The notes beneath the pieces were generated by a model. That model saw only the letters and a list, made by a program, of their open reading frames with translations, was not told where the DNA came from and did not search any database. Source: Planctomycetota bacterium (lineage in GTDB: Bacteria; Planctomycetota; SKW154). From it: a stretch of 7,179 nucleotides of DNA. Made by a program: the position numbers and the translations under genes. The stretch lies in contig JAOAAR010000097.1 in assembly GCA_026418755.1 (NCBI GenBank), forward strand, positions 1 to 7,179, written 5' to 3'. Positions 1-6,758 of this stretch are shown one piece after another; position 1 is the first letter of the stretch; each line of letters starts with the position of its first letter.

Positions 1-68
1 GTTCTAAACCATTCTGCCAAAGTGGAATTGGTCTTCCCCTGTAAAGGAGTTTTATGATTCCTCTTCGC

Positions 69-128
69 TTAACATATTTTTCTGGAATCTTTGTCAATCA
101 TATAGTATACTCATTTTACGATTCCTAT
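69..128 (+). promoter_or_regulatory. AT-rich leader with weak promoter-like boxes
   Basis: The stretch before the small winged-helix gene is visibly more AT-rich than the genes around it. It contains TATAGT (101-106) overlapping TATACT (106-111), both close to the -10 consensus. No convincing -35 box lies 16-18 bases upstream: the best candidates match only about three of six positions. TTAACA at 69-74 and TTGTCA at 91-96 are at the wrong distance. The region could be a promoter for the wHTH-kinase-mnmG operon. It could also simply be the start of a longer reading frame opening at ATG 54. Confidence 0.25.
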
Positions 129-135
129 GAAGGAG
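129..135 (+). promoter_or_regulatory. Shine-Dalgarno deciding the start of the wHTH gene
   Basis: GAAGGAG sits 5 bases before ATG 141, an ideal spacing. A competing AAAGGAG at 43-49 serves the in-frame ATG at 54 with a shorter 4-base gap. I prefer 141 because the 29 extra residues from 54 are encoded by AT-rich DNA and precede the folded winged-helix domain without resembling part of it. The alternative is not excluded. Confidence 0.55.
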
Positions 136-140
136 CGAAG

Positions 141-374
141 ATGAGCGAGTCTTCTCTTGAAGTGCGGCTTGAACTTCTCCGTTTTTTCTCCGCCAATCCG
201 TACACTATTGATACAGCCAGTGGCTTGGCGGCGAAGACAGGGCTTCCTGAAAAAGTGCTTCTTGTCGAACTGGAGCGTCTCTCAGAGATTGGAATCCTCA
301 AGAAAGAGCAGAAAGAGACAAAACTGCTCTTCTCTTACATAAGACCGCTTCCTCCTAAGAAGAGGGAGAATTGA
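141..374 (+). CDS. Small winged-helix (wHTH) protein, possible regulator
   Basis: A 77-residue protein with no recognised orthologue. From residue 5 it predicts a helix (LEVRLELLRFF), then a helix-turn-helix-like segment (SGLAAKTGLPEKVLLVELERL, about 28-48), then a short strand and wing (IGILKKEQKETKLLFSYIR). This is the layout of a winged-helix DNA-binding or protein-interaction domain, with little else in the chain. It has no signal peptide or membrane segment. The stop TGA (372-374) is followed directly by the ATG of the histidine kinase, so the two are almost certainly cotranslated. That pairing suggests a role in the same signalling pathway, as a minimal transcription factor or a kinase-associated adaptor, but this is inference. 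An in-frame ATG at 54 with its own Shine-Dalgarno would give 106 residues. Confidence 0.7.
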   Translation: MSESSLEVRLELLRFFSANPYTIDTASGLAAKTGLPEKVLLVELERLSEIGILKKEQKETKLLFSYIRPLPPKKREN

Positions 375-1565
375 ATGAAGACTCGCACTGAAAGGTTCCT
401 TGGAACTTTAAACTACATCTCCGCCATATCGAGTGCGATTCATATGGCTTGCTCAAATCTCGATAAAGAGACTCTGCTCCGCTTTGCTATGGATATTATG
501 ATTGACACTCTGAATGTTGGAGAACTCTTCTCCGCGGTCTATCTGAAAGAAAAGGAGAACTATACTTTACAGGTGTATAGAGCGCCTATTGAGCCACCTT
601 ATATCGCCCCTGCCGAGTTCACAAAGGAGATACGGGGGGCCTCCATAACGGAGGTGAAAGAAATTCCGGAATTCGCCAAGGAGCATTGTGCAGGAGGAAC
701 CATTCTTCTTGTTCCTCTTGCGATGCAAAAGAGAGTTTCTGGTTTTATCGCCCTTTGCTCACAGAATAAAGTCCAGTTGAACGAATTGCAGGATGAGATA
801 CTGGTGGCAATCAGTTCTATTTTTGCTATGGGGATTGAATTATTTCGTCTCTACGAGGAACTCTCAAACCGTATTACTGAACTCCAGGCGATGCAGAAGA
901 GGCTGATTGAGAATGAGAGGATGACTATTATTCAGCGTCTCCTTGCTGGTATCGCCCACGAGATAAAGAATCCTCTTTCCGCCGCTTATGGGCTTGCTCA
1001 AGAGTTAGAGGCGGGCAAGCCTGTTGATGAGGAGTTTCTTAAAAGACTCCTTTCTGCACTTGGACGGACAAAGGACCAGGTGTTCAAACTTCTGGACTAC
1101 GCGAAACCTCATCCGCCAAAACTGGCTGTTATTTCTGCCGCATCTCTCGTTGAGGAATCTCTTTCCCTTGTCGTCTATGAGATTCGGAGGAAGAATTTGA
1201 CGGTTTTACGAGAGTTTTCGAACGATGTGAGAGTCAATGTTGACCGGGCGCAGGTACAGCAGGCTGTTCTGAATCTGATTATGAACGCTGTGGAGGCGAC
1301 TGACAACAACGGAAGGATTCGGCTTCGTGTCAAAAACTACTACAATGGTGATGCGCAGATTATTGTTGCAGACACTGGTTGTGGCATCTCTCCTGAAAAC
1401 ATAAAGCGGCTTTATGAGCCTTTCTTCACCACCAAAGTGGGTGGCTCAGGATTGGGGCTTTACACCGTTTTTCAAGTGGTCAAATCGAACGGAGGCAGAA
1501 TATTAGCGAGAAGCAGAGTTGGGAGAGGAACTGTTTTCTCGCTCATATTCCCACCTGCTTCCTGA
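375..1565 (+). CDS. Soluble GAF-domain sensor histidine kinase (NtrB/HisKA type)
   Basis: A 396-residue cytoplasmic two-component sensor kinase, expected to autophosphorylate on histidine and pass the phosphate to a response regulator. Domain order: a GAF-like sensor (about 10-155), a coiled-coil linker (about 155-188), a HisKA dimerisation domain with the H-box HEIKNP (phospho-accepting His195), and a HATPase_c domain. The latter keeps every ATP-binding box: N-box around Asn304 (NLIMNAVEA), G1 DTGCGI (333-338), F-box YEPFFTTK (347-354) and G2 GGSGLGLYTV (356-365). I see no transmembrane segment, so the signal is probably intracellular or delivered by a partner. AGGGAG at 363-368 precedes the ATG, which abuts the stop of the winged-helix gene. 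No response regulator is encoded in the window, so its partner is unknown. The family call is firm; the ligand is not predictable. Confidence 0.93.
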   Translation: MKTRTERFLGTLNYISAISSAIHMACSNLDKETLLRFAMDIMIDTLNVGELFSAVYLKEKENYTLQVYRAPIEPPYIAPAEFTKEIRGASITEVKEIPEFAKEHCAGGTILLVPLAMQKRVSGFIALCSQNKVQLNELQDEILVAISSIFAMGIELFRLYEELSNRITELQAMQKRLIENERMTIIQRLLAGIAHEIKNPLSAAYGLAQELEAGKPVDEEFLKRLLSALGRTKDQVFKLLDYAKPHPPKLAVISAASLVEESLSLVVYEIRRKNLTVLREFSNDVRVNVDRAQVQQAVLNLIMNAVEATDNNGRIRLRVKNYYNGDAQIIVADTGCGISPENIKRLYEPFFTTKVGGSGLGLYTVFQVVKSNGGRILARSRVGRGTVFSLIFPPAS

Positions 1566-1622
1566 GAAAAGACACTCTTCTTTGCCGCTTATGTTTCTTA
1601 TGGGCAAGGGTAAATTCTCGGG
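1561..1622 (+). other. Predicted two-tier RNA stem in the kinase-mnmG gap
   Basis: CCTGAGAA (1561-1568, overlapping the kinase stop codon) can pair with TTCTCGGG (1615-1622) as 8 base pairs with one G-U. Nested inside, TCTTTGCC (1579-1586) can pair with GGCAAGGG (1603-1610) as 8 pairs with wobbles, leaving a 16-base loop. The outer stem is followed by only three T residues, so it is not a good intrinsic terminator. It ends 3 bases before the mnmG Shine-Dalgarno. It could protect an mRNA end or influence mnmG translation, or be chance pairing in a short gap. Confidence 0.35.
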
Positions 1623-1625
1623 TTT

Positions 1626-1631
1626 GAGGGG
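1626..1631 (+). promoter_or_regulatory. Shine-Dalgarno abutting the mnmG start codon
   Basis: GAGGGG touches the ATG at 1632. Even counting only its GAGG core, the gap is 2 bases, which is shorter than the usual 5-9. No in-frame alternative start helps: a TAA lies in frame at 1611-1613, and any later start would cut into the FAD-binding motif. Initiation here may therefore be weak, coupled to the upstream gene, or helped by the leader structure. Confidence 0.5.
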
Positions 1632-3440
1632 ATGCGCGACTACGATGTAATAGTGGTTGGAGCGGGGCATGCTGGTTGTGAGGCGGCGCTAGCAGCGGCG
1701 CGCTTGGGGTTCTCAACCGCTCTCGTGACTGTTTCTTACGACACAGTTGCGCTTATGTCCTGTAATCCTGCTATCGGAGGAATTGGAAAGGGGCAGTTGG
1801 TTCGAGAGATTGACGCGCTGGGTGGGCAGATGGCGCTTATAACGGACGAAGCGCTAATTCAATTTCGGATGCTCAACACAAGGAAAGGGGTGGCGGTTCG
1901 TTCGCCACGCGCACAATGCGACCGTAGCCTATACAGAACCGCTATGCTCCGTACGCTTCAGAACCAGAAGAATCTGCATCTGATTCAGGGGATGGTAGAA
2001 GAGGTTACAGCGCTCAATGGGAGTGTGTCGGGAGTGGTACTGCGTGAAGGGGTATCTCTTTCAGCAAAAGTGGTGATTCTTACGAGCGGTACCTTTTTAC
2101 GAGGAAAGATTTTCATCGGAGACAGGTCGTATCCGGGAGGCAGGGCAGGGGAGAACTCTTCCGAGAATCTTTCTCTTTCGCTGCAGAGGGCCGGATTTAA
2201 GACTATGCGGTTCAAGACGGGGACTCCTCCGAGGGTAGATGGAACGACTCTTGATTTTTCTGTTCTCAAGCCGCAGTATGGAGACGATGAAATCGTACCG
2301 TTCTCGTTTCTCACCGAGCGGATTGAGCGGTCTCAAGTCCCATGTTACATCACCTACACGACTCCGAGGACGCATGAAATAATCAGGAAGAATCTCCACC
2401 GTTCAGCGATGTACGGGGGTCACATAAAAGCGAAAGGTGTGAGGTATTGTCCGTCTGTAGAGGACAAAGTGGTGAAGTTTGCGGATAAGGAGCGGCATCA
2501 GATTTTTATTGAGCCGGAGGGGCTTAACACAAAGGAATTTTATCTGAATGGAATCTCGAACTCTCTTCCTGCGGAGGTGCAGGAGGAGATGGTTCGTTCG
2601 CTTCCCGGGTTTGAGAATGTGCGGATAACTCGCTACGGTTATGCGGTGGAGTATGATTTTTTCCCACCCGAGCAACTCAAGGCGACGCTTGAGACGAAGC
2701 TCTTGGGAGGTTTATATTTTGCGGGGCAGGTGAATGGGACGACAGGGTACGAGGAGGCAGCGGCGCAGGGGCTTATGGCTGGAATCAACGCTGCGCTCAA
2801 ACTGAAAGGGGTTTCTCCTCTTGTTCTTTCCCGCTCTGAATCATACATCGGAGTTCTGATTGACGATTTGGTGACGAAAGGGGTGGATGAGCCGTATCGT
2901 ATGTTCACATCGAGGGCGGAGTATCGGCTTATTCTCCGCTCAGACAATGCAGACAGGCGGCTCACTCCGCTTGGGTATCGTATAGGGCTTGCGAGCGAAG
3001 AGCGTTACAGAAGGCTCTTCGAGAAAGAGGACTCCATCAAGCGGCTTCGGAAGATACTTGAAGAGAAAAAGGAGGGTGCAAACTCGTTCTCTCAACTGCT
3101 CCGCCGTCCTGATGTGACTCTTAAGAGTTTAGGAGAGCGAGACGAGTCACTTCTTGAGTTTTCGGAGGATGTGCGCCAGCAAGTCGAGATTGATGTGAAA
3201 TATGAAGGTTACATCAACAGGCAGAAGTCTGATGCAGAAAAACTCTCCGAACTCGAGAAGAAACTGATACCGCGGGAGTTTGACTTTTTTGCGGTGAAGA
3301 CAATCAGTTACGAGGCGCGGGAGAAACTGTCACGGGTGAGACCGCAAAACCTTGCCCAAGCCTCGCGCATTCCTGGAATCCGTTCCGCTGACATTTTTGC
3401 TTTGATGGTTGCTCTGCGTAAGGCTTCTTCCCCCTTGTGA
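1632..3440 (+). CDS. mnmG: tRNA uridine-5-carboxymethylaminomethyl modification enzyme MnmG (GidA)
   Basis: A 602-residue FAD enzyme that, with the GTPase MnmE, installs the carboxymethylaminomethyl (or aminomethyl) group on uridine 34 of certain tRNAs, using methylene-tetrahydrofolate and NADH. The N-terminus carries the FAD-binding Rossmann motif G10-x-G12-x-x-G15 within VVGAGHAGCEAAL. The two cysteines used in catalysis are present: Cys44 in SCNPAIGGIGKGQ and Cys273 in the signature RYCPSVEDK. Further family blocks are FKTGTPPRVDG (194-204), AGQVNGTTGYEEAAAQG (364-380) and FTSRAEYRLILRSDNADRRL (425-444). The C-terminal helical domain (YEGYINRQ and the final 40 residues) that contacts MnmE and tRNA is complete. 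Length is close to the usual 620-630. No mnmE, rsmG or parAB is adjacent; the gene instead follows a histidine kinase after a 66-base gap, probably in one operon. Confidence 0.97.
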   Translation: MRDYDVIVVGAGHAGCEAALAAARLGFSTALVTVSYDTVALMSCNPAIGGIGKGQLVREIDALGGQMALITDEALIQFRMLNTRKGVAVRSPRAQCDRSLYRTAMLRTLQNQKNLHLIQGMVEEVTALNGSVSGVVLREGVSLSAKVVILTSGTFLRGKIFIGDRSYPGGRAGENSSENLSLSLQRAGFKTMRFKTGTPPRVDGTTLDFSVLKPQYGDDEIVPFSFLTERIERSQVPCYITYTTPRTHEIIRKNLHRSAMYGGHIKAKGVRYCPSVEDKVVKFADKERHQIFIEPEGLNTKEFYLNGISNSLPAEVQEEMVRSLPGFENVRITRYGYAVEYDFFPPEQLKATLETKLLGGLYFAGQVNGTTGYEEAAAQGLMAGINAALKLKGVSPLVLSRSESYIGVLIDDLVTKGVDEPYRMFTSRAEYRLILRSDNADRRLTPLGYRIGLASEERYRRLFEKEDSIKRLRKILEEKKEGANSFSQLLRRPDVTLKSLGERDESLLEFSEDVRQQVEIDVKYEGYINRQKSDAEKLSELEKKLIPREFDFFAVKTISYEAREKLSRVRPQNLAQASRIPGIRSADIFALMVALRKASSPL

Positions 3441-3446
3441 CCTTAT

Positions 3447-4646
3447 TCACTCTTCTTTTTGGAGTTCTGAGAGCATCCTCTTAGCCTTTTCGACCAGAGG
3501 CGAGTCAGGATGTTCTTCGAGCAGTCTTTCAAGGCATTGTTTTGCAGCGTCTGCATTTCCTTCGCGAAGCAGTCTTTCGGCTTTTTCCATCAACTCATCT
3601 GCCGTCGCTTCGCTCTTCGATGGAGAGTTTTTCTCTCCTTCTTTCTGCATCTCTCCGGCAGGTTTTTCAGTCTTTACTGGCGAAAGTTTTTCAATCTCAT
3701 TCTGTGCTTTATCGGCGACAGGTGTCCCTTTGAATTTTGCTTTTATCTTGTTCAATCTGTTTTTAGCGGTCGCAGGGTTCTTATCAGCATCTTTGAGCGC
3801 CTCTTGAATCTCCTTCTCACCCATCTCCTCAATTTTTTTCAAACCTTCTTCTGCCTCCTCTTTCTTCACACCTGTTGCGAGAGCCGCTTTATACGCTTCG
3901 TATGCCTTCGAATACTGTCCTTTTTCGAGTGCAGATTTCGCTTCTTCCATCTTCTCCTTGAAAATTACTTCTGGCGGGTCTTGGGGCGGATTCGATTTCA
4001 CAAACTTCCACGCTTCTTCGTTGTAAGTCGAGACATAGCCGTGACCTTGTCCGGGAATCTCTTTATACCAGACAGGCCAACCAGCGTTCTTCAGCATCTC
4101 ATAACATTTGCGAGAGGAATCGACACTCACATTATTATCTTTGTCGCCGTGGATGAGGGCGACGGGGATTTTGCGTGGTCCAAGAGCGGGGCCGCTTGCG
4201 CCTGCATAGGTGATTATTCCTGCAAAATAATCGCTGTTTGGTAGTCCAATTCTTACCGCATGACATGCGCCTGCCGAATAACCGCCGATGTAAATTCTTT
4301 TTCGGTCTATTTTGTGGCGCTTGGAAACATCGTCGAGCAATGCTTTAATGAAACCTATTCCTTCGTTCTCCTCGTCGCGCCAGGCGTTTTGGGGGTTGAG
4401 TGAATTGGGTCCCACGCACATCACTCCGTCGGAGAAAACAATCTTCGACCATGCGCCGATAAGAGTGCCGCCGTTGCCGCCATTTGGATGGAGAAGGATG
4501 AAGACTCCTAACGGTTTTTCGGTGGAAGAGGGCGCCGCCACAACATAACTTCTCTGTTTGCCGTTATACTCGAATGTTTCTGCAAACACCTCACCAAGCA
4601 GGGCAACCCCTACAGACACCACAACAAGAAACCTGAACCTCCTCAT
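3447..4646 (-). CDS. Secreted alpha/beta-hydrolase (esterase, PHB-depolymerase-like) with TPR-like C-terminal tail
   Basis: A 399-residue exported protein. Residues 1-22 are a signal peptide (RR start, hydrophobic core, likely cut after VFA). Residues 24-217 form an alpha/beta-hydrolase of the LpqC/feruloyl-esterase/PHB-depolymerase type: HPNGG (53-57) near the oxyanion hole, nucleophile Ser124 in GGYSAGA, probable acid Asp170 in HGDKD, and His202 in GQGHGY. The expected product is a periplasmic or extracellular carboxylesterase; the substrate cannot be read from sequence. After a Pro-rich bridge (219-225) comes a Lys/Glu-rich region with two TPR-like helical units (about 229-265 and 349-397). 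A charged Ser/Pro linker (about 322-348) precedes the second unit. Such repeats usually bind proteins or form coiled assemblies. A good Shine-Dalgarno (GAGGGAG, complement of 4652-4658) lies 5 bases before the ATG. The gene converges on mnmG, with 6 bases between stops. Confidence 0.85.
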   Translation of the reverse strand: MRRFRFLVVVSVGVALLGEVFAETFEYNGKQRSYVVAAPSSTEKPLGVFILLHPNGGNGGTLIGAWSKIVFSDGVMCVGPNSLNPQNAWRDEENEGIGFIKALLDDVSKRHKIDRKRIYIGGYSAGACHAVRIGLPNSDYFAGIITYAGASGPALGPRKIPVALIHGDKDNNVSVDSSRKCYEMLKNAGWPVWYKEIPGQGHGYVSTYNEEAWKFVKSNPPQDPPEVIFKEKMEEAKSALEKGQYSKAYEAYKAALATGVKKEEAEEGLKKIEEMGEKEIQEALKDADKNPATAKNRLNKIKAKFKGTPVADKAQNEIEKLSPVKTEKPAGEMQKEGEKNSPSKSEATADELMEKAERLLREGNADAAKQCLERLLEEHPDSPLVEKAKRMLSELQKEE

Positions 4647-4683
4647 TTTTTCTCCCTCAAAACCACTTTAAGCATTACAGTTC

Positions 4684-4712
4684 ATTATGCCAATCTTCCC
4701 ATTTGTTGTCCA
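4684..4712 (-). promoter_or_regulatory. Sigma-70-type promoter for the esterase gene
   Basis: Reading the minus strand, TGGACA (complement of 4707-4712, one mismatch to TTGACA) is followed after exactly 17 bases by CATAAT (complement of 4684-4689, one mismatch to TATAAT). The three bases before the -10 are TGG, giving an extended -10 (TGn). Transcription would start near 4677, leaving a leader of about 30 bases before the ATG at 4646. This lets the esterase be transcribed independently of coaE-rho upstream. Confidence 0.6.
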
Positions 4713-4745
4713 TTATTCACTTGTTTGATTTAAGTAAAAGAGTTG

Positions 4746-6749
4746 TTAAGTGTATGAGAAATCCATTAGAAATTCAGCGTTTGAGGCTGTTTTCCTCATC
4801 TTAGCGATAATCATCTCCATTGCTTCGACAGGGTTCTGAATCTCGTTTAAGACGCGGCGGAGAAGCCAGACTCTCTTCAGTTCTTCTGGATGGAAGAGCA
4901 ACTCTTCGCGGCGCGTACCTGAGCGGATGATGTCAATGGCAGGATAGATTCGTCTGTCTGAGAGTCTTCTATCGAGGTAGATTTCCATATTGCCTGTTCC
5001 TTTGAACTCTTCGAAGATAACATCGTCCATTTTTGAGCCGGTCTCGATAAGAGCGGTAGCGATGATTGTGAGTGAGCCGCCTTCTTCGATGTTTCTTGCG
5101 GCGCCGAAGAATCGTTTCGGTCCGCGCAACGCTGTGGCATCTATGCCGCCGGTAAGGATTCTGCCTGAGTGAGGCGCCTCAGCGTTATGTGCACGGCAGA
5201 AGCGTGTGAGTGAATCGAGAAGGATGACGACATCTTTGCCGTATTCGACCATACTCTTTGCCTTTTCGAGAACCATATTTGAGACATGAATATGGCGGGA
5301 AGGGGGCTCATCGAAAGTGGAGAAGACGACTTCAGCGTCAACAGAACGCTGCATCATCGTAACCTCTTCGGGTCGCTCATCAATGAGAAGGACGATGAGA
5401 TAAACTTCGGGATAACTTTTGCGAATCGCGTTTGCTATCTTTTGGAGAAGGACTGTTTTTCCTGCTCTGGGTGGAGAGACGATGATTCCGCGCTGTCCTT
5501 TTCCGATGGGAGCGATTATATCCAGAATGCGCGTACTCAGTTCATCCTTGTCGGTTTCAAGGCGGAAACGGGAGTTGGGGAATAGAGGGGTTAAGTCTTC
5601 AAACCGTACTATCGACATATACTTGCTCGGCTCTTCGTTGTTAATCGCTTCGATGCGGAGCATCGCAAAATAGCGCTCACCGTTCTTTGGCGGTCTTATC
5701 TGACCTGCAATGAAGACTCCGGTGCGGAGGCCAAAGCGACGGATTTGAGAAGGAGAGACATAGATGTCGTCGGGACCGGGGAGGTAGTTGTAACTCTGCG
5801 AGCGCAGGAAACCGTAGCCCTCTTCCATAACTTCAAGGATTCCTTCGCCGTACATCAGGCCGTCTTGTTTCACTTTTTCACGGAGGATTCGGAAAATGAG
5901 TTCCTGTTTTTTAAGTCCTGAGACATCACTTATACCGAGTGCTTGCGCTTCTTGATAGAGTTCTTTTACTGTCTTGTTTTGAAGTTGAGAGAGATGTGTC
6001 TCTTCGCGCTGTTTGATTTCTTCGTATTTCTGTTGTTCTTGCTCCTCCTGGGGCAAGACGGATTTGACGGAGTAGCGTTTTGGTGGCTCATTGTAGCCTG
6101 AGATGAGTTGAAGATAAACCCGTTTCACTTCCTCTTTAGTCTTTTCGATATCTCCGTTGTTTTCGATGATAAAATCACTGAGCGCTTTCTTCTGCTCCAG
6201 AGGAAGTTGGAATGCTTCTCTGCGTTTCAGTTCGTTGGCATCCCAGCCGCGATTTTTCACTCGCTCAAGTCGTTTCTCTTCGGTTGCGTCAACAAAAAGG
6301 ATATACTGCGATAGTGAGGCGGAGTCTGTTTCGAGGAGAAGCGGGGCGTCAATAATGACGAGTTTGCGTTGGGGTTGAGAGGTTGCTTCATTTCCGATCT
6401 CTTGGTTTTCGCTGGCTTCGGATTCGATGGCGGAGAGTTGGCGCTTTATGCGCATAGAGATTCGCGGATGGAGGATAGAGTTCAAGGCGTTCAGGTTCGT
6501 CTTTGATTCGAATGCGATGTCGGAGAGCCTCTTTCGAGAGATAGAGCCGTTTTCGAGGATGGCTTCTCCGAACTCTGCGACCAGTTTCTCTTTGATTCGT
6601 GGTTCGTTAAGGAGTCTTCTTGTGATGTCATCAGCGGAGATGACCTCGGCGCCCAGTTCAGCGAAGATGCGGCTGATTGCGCTTTTTCCACTGCCTATTC
6701 CACCCACAAGACCCAGAGTGACCACATTTGATTTTTTCTTGTTCACCAT
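4746..6749 (-). CDS. coaE-rho: Fusion of dephospho-CoA kinase (CoaE) and transcription termination factor Rho
   Basis: One uninterrupted 667-residue frame encodes two complete enzymes. Residues 1-215 are CoaE, the last step of coenzyme A synthesis (ATP-dependent phosphorylation of dephospho-CoA): P-loop GGIGSGKS (16-23), ISADDITRRLL (37-47), LHPRI (93-97), IDAPLLLE (133-140) and the terminal ENNG (196-199). A hydrophilic insert lies at about 106-129. A Glu/Gln-rich linker (about 217-252) leads to full Rho (253-667, about 415 residues against 419 in E. coli). Rho has an N-terminal helical domain, an RNA-binding fold with GYGFLR (311-316) and DDIYVS (327-332), Walker A SPPRAGKT (425-432), catalytic Glu458 in LLIDERPEE, Walker B VVILLDS (507-513), the R-loop EEFKGTGN (580-587) and an arginine finger at Arg613 (SGTRREELL). 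Rho acts as a hexameric RNA helicase, so CoaE would be displayed in six copies. The ATG lies 9 bases after GAGGAG. Confidence 0.95.
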   Translation of the reverse strand: MVNKKKSNVVTLGLVGGIGSGKSAISRIFAELGAEVISADDITRRLLNEPRIKEKLVAEFGEAILENGSISRKRLSDIAFESKTNLNALNSILHPRISMRIKRQLSAIESEASENQEIGNEATSQPQRKLVIIDAPLLLETDSASLSQYILFVDATEEKRLERVKNRGWDANELKRREAFQLPLEQKKALSDFIIENNGDIEKTKEEVKRVYLQLISGYNEPPKRYSVKSVLPQEEQEQQKYEEIKQREETHLSQLQNKTVKELYQEAQALGISDVSGLKKQELIFRILREKVKQDGLMYGEGILEVMEEGYGFLRSQSYNYLPGPDDIYVSPSQIRRFGLRTGVFIAGQIRPPKNGERYFAMLRIEAINNEEPSKYMSIVRFEDLTPLFPNSRFRLETDKDELSTRILDIIAPIGKGQRGIIVSPPRAGKTVLLQKIANAIRKSYPEVYLIVLLIDERPEEVTMMQRSVDAEVVFSTFDEPPSRHIHVSNMVLEKAKSMVEYGKDVVILLDSLTRFCRAHNAEAPHSGRILTGGIDATALRGPKRFFGAARNIEEGGSLTIIATALIETGSKMDDVIFEEFKGTGNMEIYLDRRLSDRRIYPAIDIIRSGTRREELLFHPEELKRVWLLRRVLNEIQNPVEAMEMIIAKMRKTASNAEFLMDFSYT

Positions 6750-6758
6750 ATCAACAAT

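Noticed and set aside
1..44. Possible C-terminal end of an upstream gene (frame 3 ends at TAA 42-44 with KPF, reminiscent of receiver-domain ends; frame 1 ends at TGA 55-57 overlapping ATG 54)
   Set aside because: Only 13-18 codons are visible in either frame and there is no real homology signal, so neither can be called as a gene.
54..140. 29-residue N-terminal extension of the winged-helix protein from ATG 54, with AAAGGAG upstream
   Set aside because: The DNA is AT-rich and promoter-like, the residues do not resemble part of the domain, and ATG 141 has a better-spaced ribosome site. Kept as an alternative only.
3510..4244. Long plus-strand open frame of 244 codons opposite the esterase
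   Set aside because: It is antisense to a gene with a signal peptide, catalytic triad and repeats. Its Phe/Leu/Cys/Arg-rich composition is the mirror of Lys/Glu-rich coding DNA, and it has no recognisable motif.
4716..4738. AT-rich inverted repeat (TTCACTT / AAGTAAA, 9-base loop) just after coaE-rho as a terminator
   Set aside because: The stem has only 7 weak pairs with one G-U and no T-run follows on the minus strand, so it would not work as an intrinsic terminator.
4746..6749. Possibility that coaE-rho is an assembly artefact or decayed pair
   Set aside because: The frame is continuous, both halves are full length with all key motifs, and the linker has an ordinary hydrophilic composition without repeats. 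This looks like a genuine fusion.
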